A DNA stretch of 64,000 bases, from the NCBI RefSeq assembly GCF_004210375.1, contig NC_134835.1:66556447-66620446 (forward strand). The letters run 5' to 3'. The notes under the pieces are model-generated. The model was given only the letters and a program-made list of their open reading frames with translations, was not told where the DNA came from and did not search any database. The position numbers were made by a program, and so were the translations under genes. Positions 48,906 through 61,124 of the stretch are shown here, piece by piece. The DNA is from Tachypleus tridentatus (lineage: Eukaryota > Arthropoda > Merostomata > Xiphosura > Limulidae). Within the stretch, counting starts at the first letter, position 1. Each line of letters opens with the position of its first letter.

Positions 48906-49489
48906 GCAGAAGAGGTGTATGTATGTGATAACAGAGAACTCCTTTTGGGCGTAGGTGCGAGTCTCTAGAGTCAAAAATTAAATAGTCAGTTTGTTTACGC
49001 GTTGTCAATAACAAAAGTAAGACTTTATATGATTATTGTAAATAATAACATATTTCATTCTTGCCAATGTGTCGAAAGTTCGGTAAAAACGCAGTTTCCA
49101 TACGATATACATCAATCAGTCTACGATTATACTGAAGTAATAATATCATTGCCAGTAAACTATTAAATTATAGTTAATTAACTGTACCGAAGTGAACTCG
49201 TATGATTATATTCGACGAATTAATTATTTTAAAAATACGGTTTAAAATGATACTCTAATTTCTATCTTGACAAATACGAGTACGAATTTTATGCTTTCGT
49301 AGTGTAGTATAATAAGCCCCATCTTGTGATACTTTTATTATAATTTGCTGTCAAACATGACAACATACTTTGAACTATACGTAGCTCTTGACACGTACCT
49401 CAGTGAGGCCTACACATCTTGTTCAGTTTTTTTCGTAATCAGATTATGTAATTAATATAATGATGAAACATACCTCTTGTATCTCTTTC
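48906..49489. other. intergenic DNA, nothing recognised
   Basis: No supported feature before the satellite array. Confidence 0.6.
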
Positions 49490-51550
49490 AGCTGACAGGA
49501 TTGTGTAGTATATGTTTTGTGTAAACTGTTATATTCAGCTAGTTAAGCAGACGAGATTGTATGGCCTACGTTCTGTTTACATTATTGTCATGTCAAGCTC
49601 TTGAAGCTAAGTGGCAGTTGTAGCCTACTTTCTGTATGCATTGTTGTTATATCTAGTTCTTGAAGCTTACATAATGATGTGACCTGTATTCTGTACATAT
49701 TGTAATATCCAGCTCTTGAAGCTCACAAAATGGTGTGTCCTACCTTCTGTATATATAGTTGTAATATCTAGTTCTTGAAGCTGATATAATGATATAGTCT
49801 ACGTTTTGCATATATTGTTGTTATTTTCAGCTGTCGAAGCTGACATAGTGATGTGGTCTACGTTCTATATATATTGTTGTTATATCTAGCTGTCGAAGCT
49901 GACATGATAGTGTCGCCTATCTTCTGTATACATTGTAATATCTAGTTCTTGAAGCTGACATGATGATGTGGTCTACGTTCTCTCTATATATTGTTGTTAT
50001 ATCTATCTGTTGAAGCGACATGCTTGTGTGGCTTATTTTCTGTATACATTGTTGTAATATCTAGTTCTTGAAGTTGACATGATGATGTAGTCTACGTTTT
50101 ACATATATTGTTGTTATTTCCAGCTGTCGAAGCTGACATGGTGATGTGGTCTACGTTCTATATATATTGTTGTTATATCTAGCTGTCGAAGCTGACATGA
50201 TAGTGTCGCCTATCTTCTGTATACATTGTAATATCTAGTTCTTGAAGCTGACATGATGATGTGGTCTACGTTCTCTCTATATATTGTTGTTATATCTAGC
50301 TGTTGAAGCGACATGCTTGTGTGATTTATTTTCTGTATACATTGTTGTAATATCTAGTTCTTGAAGTTGACATGATGATGTAGTCTACGTTTTACATATA
50401 TTGTTGTTATTTCCAGCTGTCGAAGCTGACATAGTGATGTGGTCTACGTTCTATATATATTGTTGTTATATCTAGCTGTCGAAGCTGACATGATAGTGTC
50501 GCCTATCTTCTGTATACATTGTAATATCTAGTTCTTGAAGCTGACATGATGATGTGGTCTACGTTCTCTCTATATATTGTTGTTATATCTATCTGTTGAA
50601 GCGACATGCTTGTGTGGCTTATTTTCTGTATACATTGTTGTAATATCTAGTTCTTGAAGTTGACATGATGATGTAGTCTACGTTCTATATATATTGTTGT
50701 TATATCTAGCTGTTGAAGCGACATGATGGTGTGGCCTATCTTCTCTACATATTGTTGTAATATCTAGTTCTTGAAGCTGATTTGATGGTGTGGCCTATCT
50801 TCTGTATACATTGTTGCAGTATTTAGTTCTTGAAGCTGACGTAATGGTGTGGCCTAACTTCTGTATACAGTGTTGTAATATCTAGTTCTTGAAGTTGACA
50901 TGATGGTGTGGCCTAACTTCTGTATACAGTGTTGTAATATCTAGTTCTTGAAGTTGACATGATGGTGTGGCCTATCTTCTATATACATTGTTGTAATATC
51001 TAGTTCTTGAAGCTGACATGGTGATGTGTTCTACGTTTTTTCTATATATTGTTGTTATATCTAGCTGTTGAAGCGACATGCTCGTGTGGCCTATTTTCTG
51101 TATACATGGTTATAATATCTAGTTCTTGAAGTTGACATGATGGTGTGGCCTATCGTCTGTATACATTGTTGTAATATCTAGTTCTTGAAGCTGACATGGT
51201 GATGTGGTCCACGTTCTGTATACATTGTTTCAATATCTAGTTCTTGAAGCTTACATGATGGTATGGCATGTCTTCTGTATACATTGTTGTAATATCTAGT
51301 TCTTGAAGCTGACATGGTGATGTGGTCACGTTCTGTATACATTGTTTCAATATCTAGTTCTTGAAGATTACATGATGGTATGGCATGTCTTCTGTATACA
51401 TTGTTGTAATATCTAGTTCTTGAAGCTGACATGGCGGTGTGGACTACGTTCTGTATCTGTTGTTGTCATATATAGCTGTAGAAGCTAACATGATGATGTA
51501 GCCTATCTTCTGTAGATACTTTTATGATACCTATTTCTTTAAAGCTGAAG
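49490..51550. repeat. 59-bp satellite-like array, about 35 monomers
   Basis: Monomers of about 59 bases alternate between two main types. One has AATATCTAGTTCTTGAAGCT and GGCCTATCTTCTGTATACAT. The other has TATATCTAGCTGTCGAAGCT and GGTCTACGTTCTATATATAT. The ends of the array are the most diverged and the centre the most uniform, as expected from unequal exchange. A minus-strand frame of 84 codons at 51178-51432 is only a reading of four monomers and repeats its own peptide, so it is not a gene. Confidence 0.95.
49809..50687. repeat. 293-bp higher-order repeat, three copies
   Basis: CATATATTGTTGTTATTT occurs at 49809, 50102 and 50395, exactly 293 bases apart. The text between is nearly identical in the three blocks. 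Each block contains five monomers in fixed order, including one distinctive monomer with GAAGCGACATGCTTGTGTG and one with CATGATAGTGTCGCCTATCT. This is a small higher-order repeat inside the monomeric array. Confidence 0.93.
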
Positions 51551-53015
51551 ATTTGCTGAAGTGTGCATCTTGAAGATTCCATCCCCCCCACACCTAGCTG
51601 TTGAATCTGATAGGAAGACGAAGTTAACTATTATTTTTGCGTAATATACATAAGGACTTTCTTTTTGCCACACTACTTCAAAAGTCATAATTCTGCAGCT
51701 AATGAATCTGTACATTCTGAAATTAGTGACTGTTAGTGTAATAGACAGTTTTTTTGGTTTTCTTCAATTTTTCAACGTGTTGCTTTTTATATGTCTAAAA
51801 ATCTCATTCGGTGAATTTTCCCTTTGCCTCTTCTGAAGCTATTGGATTGTGTTTTCTTGTACCTGTCCAAGTTCTAATTCACAGTACCTGGTGAATTGTT
51901 TTGTAATAGTTTTTATTAAACTACAGATATAAAAATTTGACTCCGGCGCTGTTAGAGGGTGTTAATTCTATTTTTACGTCTTCACGCTAACACCACACAA
52001 TATTAGCTATACTGATAGTAGTTCAGGGCAAAATTCATCTTGTTATATCCACTTGTATCTGCATGAAAAAATTCAAAATTTGAAAATATAATATTTTTCT
52101 CAGTAATGATTGGTACAGAAATTAAAGACTGTCATGTGTGGAAATGTCCGTATTTAGATTTGACATGTTGAACAAACTTTGAAAAGCCTCCTTCCCATAA
52201 TACCATGTTGATTTTCTCTTAACATTTTAAATTAATTAAATATACAGAATTTCAACATCCAATATATGGGTCGATGAGACCGACCTTTGAGTTAGAAGAG
52301 TAAAATATACTCCGATAAAGGGCTTGATATATCACTACCCCCAAAAACAACAACAACCTGTAATACCAAAAAAACTCAATTCTCAGTTATGGTCGACCAA
52401 GAAAATGTCGAATTTAATAGGTTGGTTTATTGTGTTCCTCTTTCCCAAAATTAATTGAAGTCGTCACTTAACCACCTTACAGTGGCTTTTAATATACGTT
52501 CCTCTCTCACTTTTACTGACAGAAGTCGTGAAAACCGTGAAGAAAACGGCTTTATAGAACTGAGGAATCGGATCTTGTATTGCGCAACTTATTCAACCAA
52601 TACCATGTTTTGTATAGTATTTTAACTATTTTTACTCCCTCGTGCAAATTCAGCCACACCGTAGGTAATTTCGATTCCACATAGTTCAAATTTTTATTCA
52701 GAATTTCAAAAAGGAGAGTACTAGAAAGCTTTGTTTGGGAATTAACCCACGAAATGTTTCCCTGACTCGCAGACTTGATGTTAAATTTATGTATAAAGCG
52801 AAAAAATACATAACTTCCTTTTTTATGCTTTTAGAACATTTTAAATTGTAATGTTTTTACTTCAAAGTTATAAGAAATCAAAGTTACAGGAGCAATGGAA
52901 TGTTCTAGTGAATGTTTTACATAATATATTCTTAAATCTGATCATGTAAATAAAGGTGGAACTCGGGAAATGCTTTACAACTGAATAAATATAACTTACG
53001 AACTTCAGCAGTTGC
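51551..53015. other. intergenic DNA, nothing recognised
   Basis: No coding or repeat feature is supported. Confidence 0.6.
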
Positions 53016-53290
53016 TTGTTTGTGTATTTTTGAATTTCGTGCAAAGCTGCACGAGGGCTATCTGAGCTAGCCGTCCCTAATGTATCAGTGTAAGGCTAGA
53101 GGGAAAGCAGTTAGTCATCACCATTAACCGCCAACCTTTGAGCTACTCTTTTTACCAGTAAATAGTGGGATTGATTTAAACATAACGCCCCATGACTGAA
53201 AAGGTGAGCATTTTTGATGTGACGTGGATTCGAACTTGCGACCCTCTCAGATTGTAAATTGAACGCTCTAACCAACTAGGCTTGCCGGGC
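53016..53290 (-). mobile_element. SINE family A, diverged
   Basis: Complete but worn copy: tail TTTGAATTTCGTGCAAAGCT, body with AATAGTGGGATTGAT, B-box GGATTCGAACTTG, and head end CTAGGCTTGCCGGGC. Confidence 0.85.
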
Positions 53291-55056
53291 TCTCCCTTTT
53301 GTAAATTTTTTCATGATACCAAATTTGAACACGAAACGTTGTGTTTTGCAGAAAGCTTGTTTATAATATTCAAGATATGTTGATAAACTATACGTTTCCA
53401 TAACCAGCTCTAAACTTTTCTAGTAGCAAAACTGTTGTTTTGCTGTGTTTCAAGATGATATTATGTATAATTTCTTGACACTCCTCAAGCTAAAGAAGTG
53501 TGATGAATTTAAACTGTTTGGAAAACTGTAGGTTTTATGAGTTTCGAACGTTTCAAAAATCAATAGTTCACATGCTTTACGACATTTTCTGTATTTATTA
53601 GAAATGGGAGAGTGTTCAACGTGTAGCAGCGACACTCATGTAAATGTTGTATAATGAAGCATTTAACTTTTTTTTTCGAGTCACAGTTTAACTGAGGTAA
53701 CGGAGAGGCTAGTTAATTAATTTTTCGATATAATACAAAATTGTATTATGCTCCATCTTTATAGAGAATTGGATACATCATATCAAAACGTTTTTGAAAA
53801 TGCAAGTCACGTGACAACCACAGTCGTTATAAATTTGCTTTTGAATTGCATTTATCACAATAACATTTTGGTATTGTTTGGCTTTATGCAGGTAGTGTGC
53901 TGCCACCAAAAATTGAATGATTTTACGAATGGTATGTAACAGTCCTTTCTGAAGTAAAATATTCATAAACTGAGGTCGTCTAAATGTGTTCAGGTTGGAG
54001 ACTTATAATTTCCAAGACTGAAACATTTTTTGTACTTAATGGCTCTGGAAAACAAAGGAATATAAATGAACGTAGAGAAACAAGATCATCTAGAAAGAGA
54101 CCCGCAAAACCTCGTACCCAAGTTGTAGTAAGCAAAATGCATCGTTTTATAATAGGTGGTAATATACAAACATAGAGGTCAACATAAAAAAAGATCTGGG
54201 CCTGAAAAAACGACTCAATTCGTGTATGCTTAAATTGTTTCTATGACATATTTTTTAACCTTTTCACACTTTAAGTAGCTGGAGAAGAAAACTTGCATTT
54301 ATGTTTTTGTATAAGAAGGAGTGATGGTCAATTGTCAGACGAAGTGTCTCTGAATTTCTGTATCATCAGACTGTTGAAAGGGGCGGAGGTGAATTGTCGT
54401 TCTCTTTCATTAAATGGATTATGGAAAGCCTACAGAAAGGGTGGGTATGCTTTTGACCTGACAGCTTTATGATGTATCCTTTTGCGGTGGAAACTACGAA
54501 GTATGGCTATTGTTAGAAAGCATGTTGTGAACTAGAGCTTAACTGGAAGCGTACACATGGACTTATAACGTCGCGGTAAGACTCCAAAATCGTTTAAACA
54601 TAAACATACTTAGTCCCTTGTAATCTTCTAATTAATAATCTTAAACATTACATGTACGTTTATTCCAGATGTTGATAGAGATTGCACCAGGTGGATTGTT
54701 ACCCATTGCAAACGCACTGCCTATTTTTAGGATGTATATGAGAGCTAATGTAAATCAAACTACTTATCATTCGTTGTGATGAGGCGAGTGGGCCACATGG
54801 AAGTCTTTCTGATGTGAAGCTTGTGGCATATCATCTATAAATGAGTTATGTTATTAATCACAAAGCTCATTAAGTGCTGCACGTGTAACCATTTCTTTCA
54901 GAGCAAGACTACTCGTGACTGCATATATATTATGCGCAAGCTGACTCGGGTCACGTGCCTCGCAACCATCGAACGTACGATATACCTAAGCGCGGCAATG
55001 TTTATGTGTGTGTGTCGCCAAGGCCCTAGAGGGAAAAAAAGATACAAGTCGCGCTC
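53291..55056. other. intergenic DNA, nothing recognised
   Basis: Short frames at 53748-53966 and 53984-54175 have no recognisable motif. No repeat family is identified. Confidence 0.5.
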
Positions 55057-55060
55057 TTAA

Positions 55061-55191
55061 CACTCCTACGAAAAGTGGGGCCTAATAAGCCCCAGAGCAA
55101 CTTGAAAGGTTATTAATATTAGGCTAATAATTTTGTATTTAAATGAAATTACCATTTAAATCCATTAATGAATGGATTAACGAGATTCCCA

Positions 55192-55226
<35 letters not shown>

Positions 55227-55277
55227 GGGGAACGGGCTTGGAGAAATCAGGACTAGAAACGTCTTTTCGTAGGAGTG
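55061..55277. mobile_element. 217-bp TTAA-flanked inverted-repeat element carrying 28S rRNA sequence
   Basis: TTAA at 55057-55060 and 55278-55281 flank the perfect 15-bp inverted termini CACTCCTACGAAAAG (55061-55075) and CTTTTCGTAGGAGTG (55263-55277). A TTAA target with CAC-type ends is the pattern of piggyBac-superfamily elements, so this is probably a non-autonomous piggyBac-like MITE. A subterminal hairpin, GGGGC-CTAATAA-GCCCC, lies at 55077-55093. The interior holds a piece of large-subunit rRNA (next entry). There is no transposase. Confidence 0.75.
55168..55250 (+). rRNA. 28S rRNA fragment (about 80 bp) inside the MITE
   Basis: ATGAATGGATTAACGAGATT, then CCCACTGTCCCTATCTACTA, TCTAGCGAAACCACAGCC and GGAACGGGCTTGG match the very conserved part of animal 28S rRNA near the R2 and R1 retrotransposon sites. 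From memory the match is nearly perfect, with one A-to-G change (CCAGGGGA for CCAAGGGA) and a worn last ten bases. Upstream and downstream bases do not continue the rRNA. It is a captured fragment, not a functional rRNA gene. Confidence 0.9.
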
Positions 55278-55281
55278 TTAA

Positions 55282-57569
55282 AGGTTGAAAGTAATTCTGT
55301 ATTTCTTTTCTATATGGATGTTTTTTATTCAGTTTCGAATTTCAGTAGTGATTGTATCCATGGGGATTTTTCCCGGTTTTCGCTTCTAATATAATTCAGT
55401 AGATCACTGTCATCGAAGTATAGCTAACAGCGTTTGGATAGGAAGTTGGGAAGAGAATAAGAGAGCTGGGAATTTAGCAAAGAGACGCACATATAGGCTC
55501 GAGCCTGACCATTCGGACGTCGTGAGATTAAATTTGTTACTCCGATACCGAGCTCGTGAATAGAACACTGCAGCACGAGGACAAAACACAGAGAAAAGGC
55601 AATCCGTGTTTTTCGGTAATCTTTTCCTTTCTATAATTTATTTATTAGATAGATACAGAATTAGAGCGAATTTAAAAGAAAAAGAGTTGTTAATGTAATG
55701 GATGCACTAATGTCTGGGTTAAGGAAAACTTTCCACAGTGTGACTACATAAACCATTTTGGAGTTTTCAGATTCACAATATACGAACATTTCCAGGATCG
55801 TTTCTGTGATTAGTACATCTGCTTGAAGAGCTAGGTAGAGAGGAAAAGAGAATAAGAAATAGGTACAGAGAAAGAAAACGAGTAAGAAGAGATCGTAAAG
55901 ATATATCTAAGAATAAATTGAATATAAGAAGTGTATAGAGAAGAACATAGAAAAGACAGTGAGCGATCTATATGAATTGAGACACAGAGAACAAGGAAAT
56001 TTGGGTGCTTTAGACTTAGTTTAACTTGTTTAAAACCTGTTTACTTTTTTCGTTAATATGAATATCATCTTTGTCGTATGTTTCTCATAAATGAAACACC
56101 TGCGTATTAATGGATGCACACATGCGTTTATGAGTATACTTATCTTGTGTTCATTATATGCAGTTATGCGAAAAAGTTAGGACATCCTATGAAAGCCTGT
56201 GTATTTGTGTAACATTTTTGGATATATAGATATTATATATCAATTTTAACAATACTGAGAGATTATAGGAATATAACTAAACAATTAAAACTGAAGAAAA
56301 GACTTTTCAAGATCTTTTGTAAATGTAATTTAAGGTGTCCTAACTTTTACACATGACTGTATATCTAACAGTAGGAGAACTGAGTGCAAATTATGTAAAT
56401 TTTGGTATGTTTTCCTTTTTATTTCTCTGCTTAAAAAGATTTGTATGATTTTTAGGCTAAAATAGAGTTAATAGAAATTTAATAAATTACCGATTTGTCT
56501 AGATATAATTATTTAATTTTAATTTGCTTTCCAATTTCTGTTTTATACTATTTTATGAACAGTTTCTGGGACTGTATATATTCTAACAGGGCTATTTTGA
56601 CGTTAAAATATATCTCGCTGCTTCGTCGAGAAACTGGATGTGGCCAAATGATTTGTGTGCCTGGTTGGGATCGGAAGAACTAACGTTCGAACGTAGGATA
56701 TTTTGCTAAACACGATTTGAAACGCATTCAATTGTGGAATTATAACTAAAAATTAAGAGTAGTCGCGAAACGGCAGATGCTGCTTCCTGGCACCTCTGGT
56801 GAGCAGTTCTATATTAGAAATGACTATCTGAATCTTATGTATGGGGAGAGGTGTGTTATATGACCGCTAAGCCCGTGTATACCGTTCATATGATGGCATA
56901 TTGGCAGTTTATGATGAAATAATTATGTTCCATATTCTTGGATATTACATTTACTGTTCATTTACGTCGTGTATGTACATGTCCGTTAATTATTAGTATA
57001 AGGTAAAGAGAGCTGTCGTTGTCAGTTCATATTTCCTGTTTGCTAACATGTTCACGTTGCACATAGAAAAGTTAACTGCGAAAGACAGATAGGTAAGTAG
57101 TTTATTTAATTACTGAACGAATAAAAACAGCTGCATGAAAACGGAAGAGAAAGATAGACAGATATGTAAAGTATTAGCCTGAAGAAGCATTAAAACGCTT
57201 TTTCGAAACTAAAGTTTCTGTGCACTTAAAATGCAAAAACATGTGTGAACAAGTTAATTTTATGAGCGTTTTATAAGCACGCGTGTATGTGCTGACATAG
57301 TATTTTGTTCGTGTAGTATTCCTGGAGTGACACTTGAATATAACATTACTTTATTGTTAGAAGTGTGAAGTTAAAACTCGGATCAACACTTTCTTATTTC
57401 GCTTTAAAAAGCGTTAGTAGTTTTTACCAGATCAGGCTTATAACTAGTTAAGAATAAATACGTAATTTAATTATACTTGCTTAGTAATCAGTATAAAGTC
57501 TGTCTTATAATATTATGGTATCAACTATATCTGTTGTATTTTTATAATGCTGTAAAAGAAGCGAATTTC
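55282..57569. other. intergenic DNA with a purine-rich strand segment
   Basis: 55817-55990 is markedly purine-rich on the plus strand (for example GAGAGGAAAAGAGAATAAGA). No gene or named repeat is supported. Confidence 0.55.
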
Positions 57570-57835
57570 AGTAGCAAATGGGCCAAACCTGGTTTTGTGG
57601 TTTATGTGACTAAACTTTAAATCAGAGTTCGAGATTCGGATCTTGTTGCCGCAAAAATGTGCTCCGCGTTATGGGGCCATGGATTGGTCAGATCACACTA
57701 TTTGGCAAGAGAAAAGTCCCAAAAAACTCGGCGGTGGGTGGTGTTGACTAGTTGCTTTACAATTAATCTCATTTCAAAATATGAGACGATTAAGCACAGA
57801 TAGCTGTTGTGTAGCTTTACACGAAAGCAAAACAA
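57570..57835 (+). mobile_element. old SINE relic (family C), nearly full length
   Basis: The head side has CAGAGTTCGAGATTCGGATC. The body keeps CAGATCACACTATTTGG, CTCGGCGGTGGGTGGTGTTG and ACTAGTTGCTTTAC. The tail is AAGCACAGATAGCTGTTGTG with TAGCTTTACACGAAAGCAAA. Confidence 0.7.
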
Positions 57836-58637
57836 ACAAAACTGTATTGTATAGTTGTCGTCCGGGTTAACAAATTTTCTTATCCAGATTGGTAACAATA
57901 CATTAAAAACCAAAACTGCATAAGTGTCGAACATCATGAAAGTGTAAATCATGTGTAATCATGAGGTTTACAAATTATTCTCCTTATTCTAGAGAGGTTA
58001 ACAGAAATTGCGTTGATCAGTGTACTACTGATATTTATCCAATGGTTTATGTTCAGTATCAAGTATAGTGGAACCGATAAAATACAAAGATGCCACCTCG
58101 AGAACACGAAAAGTAGGCTTATTTGTATAACGAAGCAAGTAAATGGTGAAGACAGTTGTAAAGGCGCAATTGTTAATCATTTTACATGTCCCATGTTATT
58201 TATTACGAAATATAACAAAATCTTTGCTTATTAAAGAAACAGACATATTTTCAAAAGATATGGGTGTACATATAAGGGTGGCGAAATTGAAATGTTTCTT
58301 AAGAAAAACTAGTTCAAGAATGAAGAAACAGCGTTATCGGAATGGTTAGACCTTATTCTAATGTACCTTATAATTGGTCAGTGCTGTTTATTTAATTATA
58401 TATCAATAAACGCATATACGTATTTATTTATAGCTTTAAAAGTAATATATTTGAGGCCTTCTATATGTAGTTTACAATTTGTTTTCTGTTTTTATGAAAG
58501 AAGAGTGAAAAGTGGGAAAGCTAATGGCGAAAACAATATTTATACTTGTGTCGAATGTCTAACGCTTTCCAACACTAGGCAGCGGATAAAACTTTTGTGT
58601 TTGATGTTTTACATGACATTGCACATTACATTTCCAG
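57836..58637. other. region immediately upstream of the first SHANK coding exon
   Basis: CpG is still at the general intergenic level here. Open frames at 58013-58660 have no recognisable motif. The end of this interval, TTACATTTCCAG (58626-58637), is a good splice acceptor, so at least one 5' untranslated exon probably lies further left, but I cannot place it or the promoter. Confidence 0.45.
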
Positions 58638-58656
58638 ATGTAGGAGTTAGGCGGTC

Positions 58657-58755
58657 ATGAAGGCGGTTGCTATGGAAACAGCAGATGGCAGTGGTAGTCA
58701 AACTAATGAGGATATTGTCAATGTTCGTGTTTTCATTCCGGAACTCCAGCTTGAG
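58657..58755 (+). CDS. SHANK: SHANK/ProSAP scaffold protein, first coding exon (residues 1-33)
   Basis: SHANK proteins are multidomain scaffolds of the excitatory postsynaptic density, and the N-terminal SPN domain is a ubiquitin-like fold that binds Ras-family GTPases. This exon encodes a short polar leader followed by VNVRVFIPELQLE. It aligns without gaps to the start of the vertebrate SHANK SPN domain, which has VRVGIPDLQ followed by two residues and a lysine. The ATG at 58657 is the first possible start, because an in-frame TAG lies at 58648-58650. A second ATG at 58672 has a stronger context (G at -3 and +4). The exon probably begins at 58638 after the acceptor TTTCCAG. It ends in phase 0 at GAG/GTAGGT (donor at 58756). 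Partial gene: ankyrin, SH3, PDZ and SAM domains would lie beyond the window. Confidence 0.87.
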
Positions 58756-59069
58756 GTAGGTTTATCTGTGATCTTTCATCCTTTCCTGTCTTGTCCTTTA
58801 CTAATAATATACCGAAAGCAGCATTGCAGAATAAAACAGTTTGAAAACAACTAGTAAGTATTTCATGATGTTTTTATTCTGTTTATGATTGTGAAAACCT
58901 AATAATATCGCAGAGTGAGGCTACTATTATTTTGAGCTGTCGTGCTATATAAAACTAGTAACGAATTTTGGTCATGACGTGAAAACTTATTTTGAATGAC
59001 TGAGTAATTATTGTATTCGTGTTAATTTTGTCAACAAAGTACTTAACAAATTTAAATAATGACAGGGCT

Positions 59070-59325
59070 TGTTGTATATATTGTAAATGTGATAATTTCA
59101 CATCATACAAAGAGTCGTGAAAAGGAGTATACAGTCAGGTGACCATAATATACTATACGTAGAAACGATGTTGATGTAATCATTTTACACCATACAAAGA
59201 TACCTGATATGCTGTATACAATGTAGATTTAACTATCTGATACGTAATAGGTTGTATATATCGTAAATGTGATAATTTTACATCATACAAAGAGTCATGA
59301 AAGAGAGTATAAAGTTCATTTAATA
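59070..59325. repeat. imperfect tandem repeat, period about 90 bp, three copies
   Basis: GTGATAATTTCACATCATAC with AAAGAGTCGTGAAA at about 59089 recurs as GTGATAATTTTACATCATAC with AAAGAGTCATGAAA at about 59269. A worn copy lies between them (CATTTTACACCATACAAAGA at about 59181). Confidence 0.75.
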
Positions 59326-61124
59326 CCATACATATAATTTATATGTATATATGACAAGCTGTATACAGTGTATATATATACTACTTGAAGCCATATATAG
59401 GAACATGACTATCTATCAGTACCAGCTTTGTGTATTTTGTTGCACCAGGTAAGATTCTAAAATACTGATAACTGCCAAATCCCAGCAACATCACCATCAA
59501 CAAGTACATAAAACATTCTATGAACAAAATGTTGCAATTTTTACTAAATGTAGTAGGCCCATTTGTGACATACTTCAATTCAAATTATTTAAGTTTGGAA
59601 GAACATTATTTTCCTTGTCTTTTATAAGCTTCAAAGGCATTAAGCACTTCTTCAAGATGCAGTTTTTTCAATTTAGATGTTGTGAATGGAATCATAATGG
59701 AGATTCTGATGAAGTTAAAATGGTTAGAAAGAGAGGTTGTTCAGGAAAATTAGAATGCAATAAAAAGAGAACAAGAAAAGTACAAAGCAGAAGTAATAGT
59801 AACAATACATTACATTGTTTTTCTTATTATAACCATTTTCATTGAGATCGTTTAATAACTGACAGATTTAAGTATGATTAATCAGACCTCATGAAAGCTT
59901 GTTTTCATTAAATGTTAAGCACTTGGTGTTTTAGATGTCATAAATGTCAAAAACTGTTGCTATGGTGCAAATAAAGTTCAAAATAGAATGATTATAAAAA
60001 CAAAAGTAGTTTGAAAATACTTTTCATAATTGCCAAAATAACATTTTGGGAGTGTGTCTGAGATTTTTAAACCAAGAGATCAAACCCTAAACTTGTGTAA
60101 AAATTTTGTAAGAGAAACCTGTATGGCAGATTGTATCTTTTTCAAAGTTTTCTCCTGCATGTTTTTGTAGGTCTGTAAGGTAGTATTAATATTATTATTA
60201 CTGGAAATTACACTCACATCTTTGATTTACACTTTTTCTCAATCCTGTGACTGTAGAAACACTGTATTTATTATTTTAAATGTTTGTAGTGCATTTCAAC
60301 TAGAAATAATTGTTGGCAGTAGTTCTTCTGTGAGAGTCATTATAGGTTTATAATTTAAGTGTAGATAATGTGCTATGTTTAGTATTGTGCCAACATTCTT
60401 TGAAGTAATTATGTTGCACTTTTTAGAGGGCACTAACCAGTATATACAGTATATAAAGGATTACTAAGTCTCTACAGTATGCTAACAGAGACTAAGAATA
60501 TTAATGGTTACAATGCTTAGAGGAGATGAAGTATGAAAATCATTCCATCACATCAGAGAAGACAATATCTCTGATTCAGAATCACTTCCACATTCATTAT
60601 ATTTTGACACATTTGATTTTTTATCTATACTTCCTTGCTTCTGTATTGAGCCAAGTGAGTCATTACTTCTCTTGTTTTTATCAGGCATAGTTTCTGCTAC
60701 TTTATATCAGTGGGATGCTCCAATGAAATATTTTTTTTTTTTTTTTGTTGTTTATGAGAGTTTTCCAAATGTGGAAGACCTAAGATGTTTGTGGCTACTT
60801 GAATGGGTGAATTGTAAAGTTCTTATGTTTCTTAACAGTGCTGAGGATTTGCTTCTTATATTTTAGTGACTACATAAATCAGGCTACTTGGATAATAGTG
60901 CTTTAGTGGTTTGTTGAAAGCATGTAGAAAAAAGTCTCATTCCTTTTGTATCTGATTCAAGGATGGTGATCTATTTAGTAAAAGTTTTGAAAAGCTGACA
61001 TTTTCTCATTTCTTTCTCAAAGACATTATTGCACAGAGTAGGTGTGGCTTCTTTTGAAATTGCTAGAGTATGAAGGATAAATTTCATTTGAGCCCTATGG
61101 GTAAAGAAAAGCACAAAAAGGCTC

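Noticed and set aside
51178..51432. 84-codon minus-strand frame with a repeated peptide
   Set aside because: It is a reading of four satellite monomers; the peptide repeat follows the DNA repeat and there is no other coding sign.
55168..55250. functional rRNA gene
   Set aside because: Only about 80 bp of 28S is present, enclosed in an inverted-repeat element, with no neighbouring rRNA sequence.
59615..59845. 76-codon frame in the SHANK intron
   Set aside because: It sits in the CpG-poor intron, begins without ATG support and shows no motif; CpG depletion alone makes long open frames likelier there.
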